Source: Psococerastis gibbosa
Taxonomy: Eukaryota > Arthropoda > Insecta > Psocodea > Psocidae
Length of the DNA stretch: 64,000 bases
Direction: 5' to 3'
Assembly (NCBI GenBank): GCA_963971405.1
Contig: OZ020484.1
Coordinates: forward strand, 6,820,001-6,884,000
The position numbers and the translations under genes were made by a program. Numbering within the stretch: the stretch's first letter is position 1; every line of letters starts with the position of its first letter. Shown in pieces: positions 12,290-23,700 of the stretch. The notes beneath the pieces were generated by a model. That model saw only the letters and a program-made list of their open reading frames with translations, was not told where the DNA came from and did not search any database.

Positions 12290-12425
12290 AGGCCTACTTG
12301 CAGTGGTCCATTGGTCCCTTCACCCGTGTCCAATGTCAACGACCCCATGGATTTCGGACATTATTTAAGCAATTTTGGTCATTGTCAAACTGGTATACGT
12401 CCTCGATATCAACCTACGCCGGCTA
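12290..12425 (+). repeat. Dispersed repeat, partner of 50145-50282
   Basis: TCCATTGGTCC, CAACGACCCCATGGATTTCG and CGGACATTAT recur inverted at 50145-50282 over about 130 bases. The family is unknown. Confidence 0.75.
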
Positions 12426-12741
12426 CAAGCTATAATGGACAAGCTGAGGCAAGCTTAGGCGAAAGCATGACATCAAGTACAGTACATCTTTATAAGATGT
12501 GGAGGAGCATTTGTGTCTCATTTATGTATCAAAAGTTTACTTTTCATTAGAAATGTCACTGCACCATAGACAGATTAGATGTATAGAAGTGCACATGCTT
12601 GCGTAGCGTAGTGCAGAATCAGAGACTGCTTCGAGTGTATGGCTCATTCTAACCTGCTGCAAGATCACTGAAGCGGGAAGCCTAAATTCACCCATTGGTT
12701 GTCATGGATGGTCAGAGCCACTCGTAATAATTAACTATTCT

Positions 12742-14097
12742 CAGTGCCGAATTAACCCTTGAGACCCACCCGATGTGGGGGCCCCCTACCTTCAATTTTT
12801 CAGGAAAAGAAAACCATAGTTGGTTGGCAGTCTAACCGTTAGTTTCCCCGCAGATTTTTTATGAAAACTTACATGCTGGCCTTGATCCTTGTTCTGCGCA
12901 TGTGTCAGGACTTAGTCGAATTGGCTCTACCCCTCCAAGGTGTACAACTTACAAGCTCCAGAATTTTAAAATATAGCCTAAAAGTAAAACCTCCAGCACT
13001 CATTTTTATCAATAGTTTTTCATCACCCTTAAACATTATTATAAGCCTAAATGCAACCAGTATGTACTGCATTTTGATTATAGCATACCTTCCTATAGGT
13101 TTTACTTTTAGGCTGTATTTTTAAATTCTAGAATTGTGACTTTATCAAATTATTATTACCATAATAATTGTTGGGTATTATCAATTATGACAGCTAATTT
13201 AATTAGTTACTGTTTTGACTATTTTCCATGACGAAATCGAGAATCTACTGAATTGTATTATATATCGTGCCTTATGGTTGGAAATGGAATAAATAGCCTA
13301 CTACTTTGAATATAGGGCCTACAGTACCTAACCTACCAACCATTTTTCATCTTTGGTCTTTCGCATATTTGGCCCAGTAACTAGTTATGTTAGCTGTCAT
13401 AATTAATAATACCTAACAATTAACCATTAATTTTGATAAAGTCAAAGTTCCAAAATTGAAAAATATAGCCTAAAAGTAAAACCTATAGGAAGGTATGCTA
13501 TAATCAAAATCCAGTATATACTGGTTGCATTTAGGCTTATAATGACTAAGGACCATGAAAAGCTATTGATAAAAATGAGTGATGGAGGTTTACTTTTAGG
13601 CTATATTTTAAAATTCTTTCCTCGTTGGAGGGGTAGAGCCAATTCGACTCAGTCCTACACATGCGCAGAACAAGGATCAAGGCCAGCATTTAAATTTTCG
13701 TGATTTTTTTTTTGCCAACAGAGCAGCAAACATAATAAAATTAGCGCCAGTTTTCTCGCCAATTTCAAACGTTTTTACAGCTATAATTTAATTGTTGTTT
13801 ATTGGAAATTTATTTTTGCTTGAGTCTATTGTGGGGGTCCTTTAACGGCCTTTTAGTGGGTCCCTGAGGCTTGACTATCCTTTCAAGATTTTTTTGCCAA
13901 CAGAGCATCACAAAAACGAAACAAAATTAGCGCCACTTTTCCCGCCAATTTCAAAAGTTTACATTTTTAGTATTATTGGTGTTTTTTTTTTGAAATTTCC
14001 GGTGAAAATATATTTTTGCTTGAGTCTATTGTGGGGGGGTCCTTCAACGGATTGTGTGGGGTCCTGAGACTTGGGCCTCATGGTTAATCCGGCACTG
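12742..14097. mobile_element. Non-autonomous hAT element with perfect 8-bp TSD
   Basis: It starts CAGTGCCGAATTAACC and ends GGTTAATCCGGCACTG, and is flanked by ACTATTCT on both sides (12734-12741 and 14098-14105). CAGTG termini and 8-bp duplications define hAT. Inside, arms at roughly 12860-13230 and 13390-13715 form a large foldback, and a segment with GCCAACAGAGCA is tandemly duplicated at about 13706-14060. No transposase frame remains; the frame at 12861-13124 is foldback arm. The 32954-33244 element has the same ends. Confidence 0.92.
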
Positions 14098-14105
14098 ACT
14101 ATTCT

Positions 14106-14820
14106 AATAGAGAAAAACAGGGAGGTTCAATCGTGCATGGTTCATTTAGATAAAATTGGTAATTTTATTTATAGCCATGGCGTATCTTCGTGCGAGGCCC
14201 ATGCACCTTGAACCTGGAGTAGCCCATCCATGTACCTGCATCATAATTATGCAGTTGCACCCGCCCATTTCATGCATCATCGCCATAACCTGCCAGACCG
14301 GGATCTAGAGGCACCATTGGGGACAAAATCAAAGAAATAGAATCAGAGAATGAACCTAATAAACGCTTTAAAAAAATAACTAACTACTGTTAGCAAAAAA
14401 AAAACACATGAGCTCTTTCGTCTAGAACTGCCATCTTCAGTAAATTAAATAATTAAAAAATAGATACTATTCAATTTACTTCAGAGATAAATTAAGAGGA
14501 TAAGGAATGTAGAAGATTAATAGGTTTTATTTATTGACTAATGAAGTTAATTAATAAATAAAACCTAGTGAGTGGTTAAATCTTCATTCGTAACTATCCT
14601 CTTAACTTCTCTAAAATAACCCACACCTTTTTAAACCAGCTTGCAGGTAGACACATGTCTTGACTTAAATGGTTGCAAGACATGTGGCACCTCGCATAAA
14701 GAAGCAACGGTACTTTATTTTCTTGTAAGCCACCCAAGAGGTTCCCAAGAGAGCAAAAAAATGCCCATTCATACAGCTGAAACCTGACAACAACCAAGCA
14801 GTCCAGGAACAAACTGTTAA
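14106..14820. other. No gene recognised; one short hairpin
   Basis: AGGTTTTATTTATT near 14523 and AATAAATAAAACCT near 14555 form a hairpin. The minus-strand frames at 14594-14850 overlap each other and match nothing known to me. Confidence 0.4.
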
Positions 14821-14957
14821 GGAGGGGTTTCCACATGCGTCAATGGTCAATAGCAGATATGGTTGACGTGGTAGCAGACATTTTAATGTCTTTAATGTCT
14901 GCTAAAACGTCAATTTCATATTTCTCATTGACCATTGACGTATGTGTAAACCCCGCC
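14821..14957. mobile_element. Short Harbinger-like foldback MITE
   Basis: It starts GGAGGGGTTTCCACA and ends TGTAAACCCCGCC, next to TAA on the left and TTA on the right. It contains GACGTGGTAGCAGACATT and its inverse, the palindromic core shared by this family. It lacks the second MITE found inside other copies. Confidence 0.8.
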
Positions 14958-15000
14958 TTATAAAGGAAAGCAAAAAACATTAATGTATATCCATCCGTCA

Positions 15001-15187
15001 GGACATGACCAGTAGTGGTACAGACTGACTTTCACCCGAAAGGTTGTTTTTCGAGTCCTACACTTCTTACATTTTCTGGCCATGCTTCGGAGGGCATGTA
15101 AAGCAGGCGATCCCGGGCCTTCCTAGTTGAGTGTAAGAGAGGGCTTAACTCCGCTAGGTTGGCTTAGTAATAGAACAAAAAGTCCTT
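15001..15187 (+). mobile_element. tRNA-derived SINE, nearly complete
   Basis: Head GGACATG...AGTAGTGGTACAG (A box region), CTTTCACCCGAAAGGTTG, and a damaged B box TTTTTCGAGTCC. The body continues with CATGCTTCGGAGGGCATGTA and CCGGGCCTTCCTAGTTGAG, and the tail is AATAGAACAAAAAGTCC. It lies soon after the MITE at 14821-14957. Confidence 0.85.
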
Positions 15188-15189
15188 CC

Positions 15190-16020
15190 TAAGTTGAAAA
15201 TCCTAACCGGCCTTTGGCCTTACGAAAACAAAGAAATGTCCACTCACCGTCCTACTTCCTGTAGATAATAGAAAGATAACCACACAACTATGTGATAATG
15301 GAAACTTGTATCCAATTATATATAGGCTCTGTTCGAAGAGATTCTGACTAATCGTTCACTACGAAGGCAATAAAAAGAATTGCAAGAATCATAACGAAGA
15401 ATATTATTTCATCTTTCAATCAAAAGCTTGCAAGCAATTTAAGAATGTCTTAAGAAAATTACTAAAACTATATTTTCTGAAAAACTATTCCTACTTCTGA
15501 AAACTGGCAAGATTTAAGAATCCAGCCGTTGGTATTGCCCACCGGTTAACCCCAAAACAGGCTGGTTACATTCTTTATTTTATTTAATGCTTAAATTATA
15601 AAGAATTTGTCTTTTAATTGGTAGAAAACTGCCAACGGCCAGATTAAATTTTAAATAGAAAATAACACCCAACATCTTGTTTTTTGCCACTAATAAAAGA
15701 AATCTTACCCATTGCAGACTATTGTACCTTGAGCCCCCAGAAAGCAAACACAACACCAACTAGACTAGAGCCAGCACAACCATTCACTGCTAGCACACGT
15801 CCGACCTCTGACTCGACACCAACTGAAAACCGGAGTCTTCACCGAACCGGCACATGACAAGTTCCCACATGCCGCACGGCAGCTGCCGGAGTGCGCTCGC
15901 GTCTACACAAAGTACCGGCTTTTGAGACCATTCCAACAACCATGTGAATTGGGGTTCTATATCATGGGACATTCGTCCGCTAAGGATTTTTTCTTATTTA
16001 AGGATAAGTTTATGCGTATG
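15190..16020. other. No gene recognised
   Basis: AT-rich sequence. The minus-strand 60-codon frame at 15790-15972 has no recognisable domain. Confidence 0.4.
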
Positions 16021-16026
16021 CACTAA

Positions 16027-16363
16027 GGCGGGGTTTCCACCGACCTCTCATTGCAGAATACACATACGTTGACGTGGTAGCAGATCATTAATAAAGGCGG
16101 AGTTTCCACCGACCTCTCATTGCAGAATGCAAATGACATTGACGGAAATTTTTGGTTTACTCTGTGCCATAGTTAAAATTGATCAATGATCATTGAGTAA
16201 AATCACAAACAAATTAAAAAATGGCGTCATGGTATATGTTATGTAGGCTACAAACATTTTAATAGATTTCTATAAAAAGAAAAATTCAAATTTCCGTCAT
16301 TCTGCAATGAGAGGTCGGTGGAAACCCCGCCTAAGTCTTGAATGTCTGCGTCAACGTATGTGC
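16027..16363. mobile_element. Nested Harbinger-like MITE pair, right end truncated
   Basis: The outer element starts GGCGGGGTTTCCACCGACC after TAA (16024-16026). At its palindrome centre sits an inner MITE (16096-16331) starting GGCGGAGTTTCCACC and ending GGTGGAAACCCCGCC before TAA. The outer right arm stops after TCAACGTATGTG near 16361, where LINE sequence begins. Confidence 0.8.
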
Positions 16364-16600
16364 TTGAGGCTATTGAAGAGGGACAGCTGCTACGTCCTAT
16401 TGAAAGTAGAAGAGCGAAATGGGTAGGGGATTTGTTAGCCTGCTACACACCATCATCATAGACACAGGGGAAGTAACCAATAGAAGAGGGCGGCCGAAGA
16501 AGGAATTCATGGAGTAACTGCACGGGTACGCAGAAGCTCAATGGTCCAAGAGCTGAAGAGGAAGGCGCAGCAAAACCGTGAGGGCTGGATGATGATATGC
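16363..16600 (+). pseudogene. LINE reverse transcriptase C-terminal remnant
   Basis: One frame reads EEGQLLRPIESRRAKWVGDL and, after stops and a frame change, passes through RRGRPKKEF and ELKRKAQQNREGW. This is the C-terminal tail of non-LTR retrotransposon polyproteins, where RR..WVG.L and GR.GRP.K motifs are typical. In-frame stops show it is dead. The frame opening at 16541 is the last part of this remnant. Confidence 0.75.
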
Positions 16601-16801
16601 AGGGGATTGCTGCTAACCAATCGTTGGTATTGTGACTTCAGAAGAAAGATCATGATAAGGAAGGAGGCTAAAACCTGGTGGATGCAAATTGAGCGGACCA
16701 CAAATATGACATTAAAACCCTTCACCGATCCTCAGGCCTTGATATTCAAGGTGAGTTATTTATTTATTATTTCTATACAAAACCAATACGGGCCAGAATA
16801 G

Positions 16802-17670
16802 CCAGAGATAAAAGCAAGAACTACGCATACTAGCGATATAATTATTTATCCACCCCACTACTACTACCCCCATCAAAACAGATGGCATAGCCGCTGGGCT
16901 GGGAAAAAAAACGGGGGTAGTTCATACAGCAGGGGGCCTGCTGCCCATTTAAAAGGTTAAATTCCAAATTCGCCACCCCTACTCAATGGAATAAACCGAG
17001 TTACATTTAGATTTGACACACCTAGAATTTACCAAGTACCAAAATATATTCCTAAGTTATCTTTTTACAAAAGGAAGAGTTCAATAGACTTGTAAAGCCA
17101 TTATGATTGAATTGAATTGAAAACGACTTTATTGAATAAAAACAAAACAAAAGGCGAACAATAAAAGACTTTTCTTCTTCTTCTTTTCATGCTAACCTTA
17201 AATGATGGCTGTTCGAACAATCTAACTTTTTGCCCACGTACATATTTAAATTTATACTTCTTTGGAACCGTACCGTCAACGGCGCCAGCGAACTACTAGT
17301 ACTGTAAAGGAACTTAAGGAAGACAATAAGGAGAATATCTCTGGAGGCACGAATGTTAACGGAGTGGCGTATAAGTCAACGCCAAAATAGACGCAACTCA
17401 TGCTATTGAGAAGACGTCTAAGATGGCTGTGACACATGGTAAGAACTGACAACTGACACGACCGCTTGCCGAACAGAAGGCACAAAGGCAGTATGAGCTG
17501 TATGACTCGGAAGTCAACTGCAGGTCGCTCGAAGACGATTTAGAAACCAACTACCAAGGGAATGTCCATTAAACACGTGAGGCTCGAAATGGGGGGAGGG
17601 GGTATAGTAAGATATCACGTGTATTTATTTTTTCGATTAACCGAGAAGCGGTGTGTTCTGTGACCTTGAC
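16802..17670. other. No gene; LINE-type 3' tail near 17100
   Basis: ATTGAATTGAATTGAAAACG near 17106 starts a TTGAA-repeat stretch like the 3' ends at 50520 and 60617. The remaining sequence is unrecognised. Confidence 0.4.
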
Positions 17671-17675
17671 TCGCC

Positions 17676-17688
17676 GTTGCCAGGCAAC
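17676..17688. promoter_or_regulatory. RFX X-box-like palindrome
   Basis: GTTGCC-A-GGCAAC is a perfect X-box with a 1-base spacer. No neighbouring promoter or gene was recognised. Confidence 0.35.
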
Positions 17689-17879
17689 GACCGAAGTCAT
17701 CGTGCACAGACATGGTCCTTAATTTTCTAGAATAAAATTAGATTAAACTTTATGTCTGTATTTAAATTAAGATTCTTTGTAGGCACTAAAAATACACGTG
17801 ATGTTTGGGGGGGGGTCTCACCTCACCATGTATCACCAATGGGGAGGGGTTCAAAAAAAGTTTTAAAAAAAACACGTGA

Positions 17880-18010
17880 TTAATGGACAGCCCCAACCTC
17901 CGTGAGCTGGTCAGCTGGGAGTTTGTAGAAAGTGGAGCGTCGTGCAAAATCGAGATGGGTGTTGTCGAGACGGCTAAATCCCACCAAGGGTGGTAGAGCC
18001 GAAACAAAAC
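17880..18010 (+). pseudogene. LINE C-terminal remnant
   Basis: The translation SPNLRELVSWEFVESGASCK followed by VVETAKSH is the extreme C-terminus of a LINE polyprotein (..LRELG..W......RW..VVE.AK.H). It resembles the remnant at 35135-35350, which ends in AKTHHVVPLAR. Confidence 0.65.
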
Positions 18011-18423
18011 ATTTCTTTGAAACATCCCTACACGAAAAAATCAGTGAACCTCTCATGACTTGGCTCGGACTAATAAATAAGCTTACATTGTGTTGCCAAG
18101 AGACTGAGTCCAAATATAGGACATTCCTTGCAAACTACCCTGTTCCAATTTAGCTGGCGAGCTTGAACAATCCTTTCGTGGACTATTCAGGGACTGTTAT
18201 AAGTTATTATGAATAGAAGACTGATATCTGGTATGAATGTAGTTCATTATAAATACAAATGAGGAGCTTAGTTACAAACGTGGCCAACTCCATTTTTTCA
18301 CAAAATTGGGTTTTGATCCGACCTTGCAGAAAATTGTAATGTCCACTTGCACGTTGTAAAATAGTGACAAAAGCAGCCAGATTGCGCACAGAAGCGCTGA
18401 GTCTGGGGTTAGCTATAAACTTA

Positions 18424-18798
18424 GGTGACCATTCCATTGACCGGCTAGGGCTATTTCCAAAAACGGTGACGTGGTAGCAGACATTCAAGACTTAGGTGGC
18501 GTTTCCACCGACCTCGCATTGCAGAATTGACGGAAATGTTTATTTTCCTCTATGCCATAGTTAAAATTGATCAATGATCATACAGTAAAATCACAAACTA
18601 AAATTAAAAAATGGCGTCATGGGATATGTTAACTACAAACATTTTAATAGATTTCTATAAAAAGAAAAAATGTAATTTCCGTCAATGTCATTTGCATTCT
18701 GCAATGCGAGAACAGTGGAAATGCAACCAAGTCTTGAATGTCTGCTACCACGTCACTGTTTTTGGAAATAGCCCTAGCCGGTCAATGGAATGGGCGCC
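18424..18798 (+). mobile_element. Composite Harbinger-like MITE (MITE within MITE)
   Basis: The outer ends GGTGACCATTCCATTGACCG and CGGTCAATGGAATGGGCGCC are inverted repeats flanked by TTA (18421-18423 and 18799-18801). The outer core GACGTGGTAGCAGACATTC is interrupted by an inner MITE starting GGTGGCGTTTCCACC. Three-base TTA duplication is typical of PIF/Harbinger. Confidence 0.85.
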
Positions 18799-18802
18799 TT
18801 AA
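18611..18802 (+). pseudogene. Small recurring frame in inner MITE, MADF-like N-terminus
   Basis: The inner MITE carries an ATG frame starting MASWDMLTTNILIDFYKKKK. It recurs at 29706-29906 (minus) as MVSWDMLTTNILIDFYKKKK and at 30534 (plus) as MASWEMLSTKILIDFYKKK. A hydrophobic-LIDFYKK start resembles the opening of a MADF domain, which is encoded by the accessory gene of some Harbinger transposons. The frame then runs into the element's own terminal repeat, so it is not a working protein. I infer it is the 5' end of a gene left after internal deletion of an autonomous parent; the MADF match is by eye only. Confidence 0.35.
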
Positions 18803-18884
18803 TGCAATTTTCAACAGAAAATCCGCTCTCCTGAAATATTCTAAAACTTGGAGTTGGCCATGTTTGTAAACAGCCTCCTCAAAT

Positions 18885-19640
18885 ATTCCAATTAAATTAT
18901 CGTTGATATGAACAGTTAGGTGGTAGAGAGGGCCCTAGGCCCTAATCTCGCTGTACCTTTTATTATTATTATTCAGTCCAGCAGGCGAAGCAAAGTAAAA
19001 ACAGTAAAACACGAGGAAAATGTCTTTTGTAAGGTCCGTACACGCAAGGATGTTCTGAACGTCATTTCATAAAATTACAAGACCAAAAATAAATAAATTA
19101 TCCTGACCCGGGCCCTGATGGGACGTCCCGATATTCAACTGATAAATAAATTATTAGTACCTTCTGGCGCTTAAGCATACTAAGATTTTCTTACTTCTTG
19201 TAAAGCATCATTTCACTATCGTTCATGCGGCTTTCAAATTTCAATGAACATAAAGTTCCGACTCAGTATGAAAAAATTAAAAAATGTTGCGAGATACATA
19301 CGAAATGTAGTCGTCCGTTCAAATCTATTTTTAAAAATAAACTAGTAGTTTGAACTAAAACTCCAACTAAGATTAAAAACGAGGGCGTTAACCAGGTTAA
19401 CCAGGAGTTCCCTGGTAAAACCAAGGCGAATGGTCACCTTAGGCTCAATCTATCTATCCTTCATTCAAATCTGATTAGAAAGTTCTTGTTTGCTACCTCA
19501 GTGGAATCAGTAGCTTCTTGTACATTAAGTGATGAATAAGCGAAGCATTCATTACGTTATTACGCTTCGTCTATATTGCATGCTATTATCATAAAAACAT
19601 TCCCTTTGAGACACCAACGCCATTTACCGGTAAGGTACTT
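18885..19640. other. No gene recognised
   Basis: AT-rich sequence with a short TTATTATTATT run near 18960. No terminal repeats or coding signals were recognised. Confidence 0.4.
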
Positions 19641-19645
19641 ACTAT

Positions 19646-19842
19646 GGCGGCCGTTCCACCGACGTGGTTTTTGAAAATTTAGATGTGAAATGACGTGGTA
19701 GCAGACAAGTCTCTGCCATATTTTAAGGAGACTTATGTTGATACTTATCTATTATAAATTTTAAGTTATAATATAGTAGACTTATTAATGTCTGCTACCA
19801 CGTCATGACACATTCACAATCCACGTCGGTGGAATAGCCGCC
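19646..19842. mobile_element. Harbinger-like foldback MITE without inner element
   Basis: It starts GGCGGCCGTTCCACCGACG and ends CGTCGGTGGAATAGCCGCC before TAA. It contains TGACGTGGTAGCAGAC and the inverse TCTGCTACCACGTCA. The centre is AT-rich rather than occupied by the second MITE, so this represents the outer family's simple form. Confidence 0.85.
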
Positions 19843-19849
19843 TAATCGC

Positions 19850-22080
19850 AATATTACAGCTGTAGAAACTAGTACCCACCTGGCACATTCATCTTTTAAA
19901 AAAAAAACTAAGAAAACTCACCAAATATTTATCTCCAATAGCTAACCGCACAAATTCCCGAAGAATATTTTTTTAAAAAACCGTTGCAAATGGGGCACAA
20001 GAAGCCACTGCAGTGCACACAGCGCCAGTTTCGCCGGCAATATACAAGACCTTGAAAATAACCCCGCACCCTGGCTTGGCGACCTATCCCCTAACTAGCA
20101 GCAGACCTCTTATGCCGACGCCAAATAAAAACCTGTCATCTTACAAAATGGGAAACCTACAAATGGCGGGCTGGAATACCACGCCATGTGGCGGGCCTGT
20201 TTTTATGTCCGTGCGCGCGGCACGGCCGGCTTCAGGTACCCAAAACCCCAGCCAGTCTTAGAAAACGGACCGGAAGGTAATACAAGGTGCGGGGAAGTGG
20301 GTCTTTTTCCTGCCTACCGTAATGGCAGGCAGGCTGTAGAAAATTACACAGGGGCCCCAGACCCACTCATTACATACACGAGCAATTTGGCTCTACTTTT
20401 TTTTCTCTTCGTAGCCAGAAAATGGCCACGGGAACACCTCACGTTTCGCAATCGGCCAGGTTCGAGGTCTTGGGCGTCCAGCCATGGTTGCATTGTTATT
20501 TGTTGGATTGAAATTTGTGGAATGTACCCACGGTCTTCAGAAGCTCATGCAGTGCACATGGTGGAGACTCCTGTCGGCTGCCATCAAAGCCAGACCAGAC
20601 ACGCTCACACGCATGAGAGGGCTTTTTCACACGATGTGTCTATGTCCAGCAGTGGCAGCAGTACTAGAGTCGGATTCAACGAGTACACAAAAGCGTTTTT
20701 GCCACCGGAATCAGATGTTAGAATAGATGAACTGGTGAATGTGGAGCCGTGTCTATCCAGGGTCAGTGGGTAGTAGCTTCCCCCCCCCCCCCTCTAAAAC
20801 TAAACTTTACGGCTGCACAATGCGTATACCCCTAATCACTCTTCTTTCAGTCAGTTTTCAAAAATTCCCCCGGGGAGAGGCCCCCTTGTATACAGTTTTA
20901 AGTTATCAAGCCCCCAATGTATATATTTCTTCAAAACTATACCTCAGTGGAGACCTCCTGTTCCCCCCTGTCTGCAGTTTACAGTCTAATATTGTCACGT
21001 CAAAACCAAATATGTCAATAGTGACACTAGCTCAAAAAACTGATTTCTTGCATACTAATGATATGACACTGTTGCTTGCACTTAGTTAAACTTTATGTTG
21101 GGCTAAAAATTAGATTTTCCAATTTTTTAGGGTTATGGTAGTATTGAAAAAGGGGTGCGTAGTAGTACTATAGTTCTCTGCTAACAGACCAAATCATTAT
21201 AAGTATTAAATTAAAAAAACTAACATATTATAGATTGATCCAGAGTGGACTTCCTCTGTAAGACTTTAACTCAAAGTTTTAAGGCGTTGTACTGTACCAA
21301 ATATATAACTAACGGCGCTACCAAATTATATACTGGAGTCAGGCTTGACTATGAGCCCCCCTCCCCGGCCAACACTAAATATCCCGTGGGAAAGACGAAC
21401 AATTACTTTAAGGTCTGCGAGTTATGCCAATATTAGCCAAAATTGAAGCCGGCCTAGCCTACAGTATTGAAAATGTAGTTCATAAAAAACAACCACGATC
21501 CATAACCGTCTTAGCCCTTTAGAGACGGAAAAAAATGTTTTGAACGTTATGGTTTGTTTTCGCCCTCTTATTAAACCCATAATTAGGAATTTTCGGAGGT
21601 ACAAAGACAATTGGGCTCCAGAATTAAATGTACTATTTTGGGACAAATGATTCGCATCCAGAATATTTTGTGTCCACGGGATACTGTACGTTCCATATCC
21701 GTATCCATATATAACCGCACCTAAAGTGGCAAGAGGTGTTTATCTGTTTTTGACCGATTCAATGTAGTTTAATTCAATATTAGATTGACTAGTTGTTGCA
21801 ACTAAAAATAAAAAAGTTTCAAATTAAGAGAACCGCACACCCCACTAGCCTTTTTTGTACAAAGTCATAAATACGATACCATAAAGTAGAAGTAATGCTC
21901 CCATGCATTTTTAATACATAGTATGTGTTATAGTGTGTTATAGTATTAATCTACTAATAAAAGAAAATGAAATAAATCATAGTAGGAATATTTTATTTTC
22001 AAGCATTTATGTAAGTTGGTAGTACTGACACCTCAATATATTAAAAACCCCTTAAAACTCAGTTGCATAGCCTGCAACGA
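19850..22080. other. No gene recognised; longest open frame is orphan
   Basis: The 195-codon plus-strand frame at 20186-20773 is the longest in the window. It has no recognisable domain, is overlapped by other frames and runs to a C homopolymer near 20780. I cannot support it as a gene. Other frames (20739-21089, 21245-21646) are equally featureless. Confidence 0.35.
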
Positions 22081-22130
22081 CCAATACATTGTAACAGTAG
22101 TAACAATGACACGGCACGCAATGTATTGGA
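22080..22130. repeat. Short inverted repeat
   Basis: CCAATACATTG and CAATGTATTGG form an 11-bp inverted pair separated by about 30 bases. Confidence 0.6.
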
Positions 22131-22454
22131 GCGTCAATTTGCCAGAATTTTGCACGGAACCAAATATTTTATTGGAAAAGCACCCCGTTTGGTTTTGTTT
22201 TTCTATTGAACACCTAAAAGAGACCTGAAAATTTAATGAAAATTGATTGTTTTTTACCACCAGAAGCGAACTATAAAGGGGCAAGCGACCCCCCGCATTT
22301 TGTTAACATTAATAACGACTACAATATATATGAACATCGTTGGAGCCGTTTGAGAAATAATTTTTTTTAGACTTTTTTTTTAGTTTTTTGAGAATAAAAC
22401 CCCCCAAATTGAGTTAGCTCAAAATAAAAATAAATCGTCCAGAGGTATGATTTT

Positions 22455-22535
22455 TGTGAACCTACATGCCAAATTTCATCAACATCGACCAAGTAGTTAG
22501 GCCGGAAATCGATGCACAGACGAGACAGTCGAAAA
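22455..22535 (+). repeat. Dispersed-repeat motif common in insect genomes
   Basis: TGCCAAATTTCATCAACATC followed by GACCAAGTAGTTAGGCCGG resembles a motif often seen near the 3' ends of retroelement-type repeats in insects. Only this copy is visible in the window, so the family is uncertain. Confidence 0.4.
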
Positions 22536-23399
22536 TCTCGACCATCACAAAGCTTTCCTTAACTACAAATTGGAAAGCAATAAATCAAATTATTTATCCA
22601 GTGTATTTTTATTATAGGAAATACAACCTGGTAAAATCCAACAGTATGTGTATCACCATTCGACCAGTTTCTGAATCATAATAAAAATTTGACTTAGTTC
22701 ATCAATCAACAAAAAAGTGTAGTGGAGATGTCCGGTAACCAGTTTGCTACTCGTGGCAATTATTCGCAACACTATAAAAGGAAGGAGGCATCGAGACCAA
22801 AAATGGCGAACCGATATCGCGACGGACGAGGTTCTTCAATGCTGCCATGATGGTGAGGATTTAGAGAAAAGGCTGGTTAAGCTACAAATAAAATAACTAA
22901 ATTCGGTTATGTTGTTTAATTTTACTTAGAGAAGCCCATTTCTGAAAGTCTGCGAAGCAGTTATATACTTACAGCCCAGCCCATTATGTCGAATTTTTAT
23001 ATTGGCAGTTATATGCACTTATATAAATTATTAGAGTTAACACTATATTGAGCTTGAGACGTATTCACAGGGTACGTTAATTGGAAAATTGTAATTAGAT
23101 TAAACTTTGTTCCCATCATAGCTTGAAAAGGAATACTGCAAGGCACTTCCAATGCCGTTCAGTATTCCTTACCGAAAGTTTTCCAGCAATGAGCCCCACC
23201 CTCGGCTGATGTTGGTCGAAAAAAAAAAAAAAATTAACTCACCAAAAGCAGCACAGCAAAAGGCAGAAAATCCAATCGTCCAGGCAAGGCTCCAGCTCCG
23301 TAGCAGCAACTCCAAAAATTATATCCAAATTCCAAACAACTCCAGTCAACCAGGCCGCCGTAGATCTCTGGGTACACCGACGCACTGCAACCGACAAAA

Positions 23400-23700
23400 T
23401 GAACGAATGAACGATTGAAGTTTGAACGACAAGATTCGAGAATGAGAGAGCGGCCGGGGCCGGAGGAGGGTGCGTCCCTGGCCTACCCCAACGGCTGCAA
23501 CCCTCGCGAGGGGTGGCGGCCACAAAAGACGGCCTTGGGGTGCAGCTGCACACCCCAACCCTCCATCCCTTGCGCGGGAAAAGTTCGTTACATTCATGAC
23601 GTCACTCCCCTCCGCGCGTCTGGAGACGGTCTGCTCAGCAATACACACCGCCAAGACGTTCATCTTCCACTTGGGTCGTCTTCCACCTAGTGTATGTAAA
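23400..23700. promoter_or_regulatory. GC- and CpG-rich island with a CRE
   Basis: In AT-rich surroundings this segment is markedly GC-rich with many CG dinucleotides, and contains TGACGTCA at about 23598-23605, a full CREB/ATF palindrome. Overlapping open frames exist on both strands (23239-23796), as expected when stop codons are rare in GC-rich DNA. It may be a promoter or first-exon region. No TATA box, initiator or splice donor could be paired with it. Confidence 0.3.

Larger units (their letters stand above)
18261..18880 (+). mobile_element. 4-bp-TSD MITE interrupted by a Harbinger-like composite
   Basis: Its ends match the 9674-9890 element, and it is flanked by AAAT on both sides (18257-18260, 18881-18884). 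A 375-bp Harbinger-like composite is inserted at 18424-18798. The 9674 copy serves as the empty-site comparison. Confidence 0.85.

Noticed and set aside
20186-20773. 195-codon open frame, the longest in the window
   Set aside because: No recognisable domain, overlapped by other frames on the same strand, no promoter or splice signals, and it ends beside a C homopolymer.
22773-22850. TATAAAAG followed by ATGGCGAACCG as a promoter and gene
   Set aside because: The frame closes after 15 codons and no convincing splice donor extends it.
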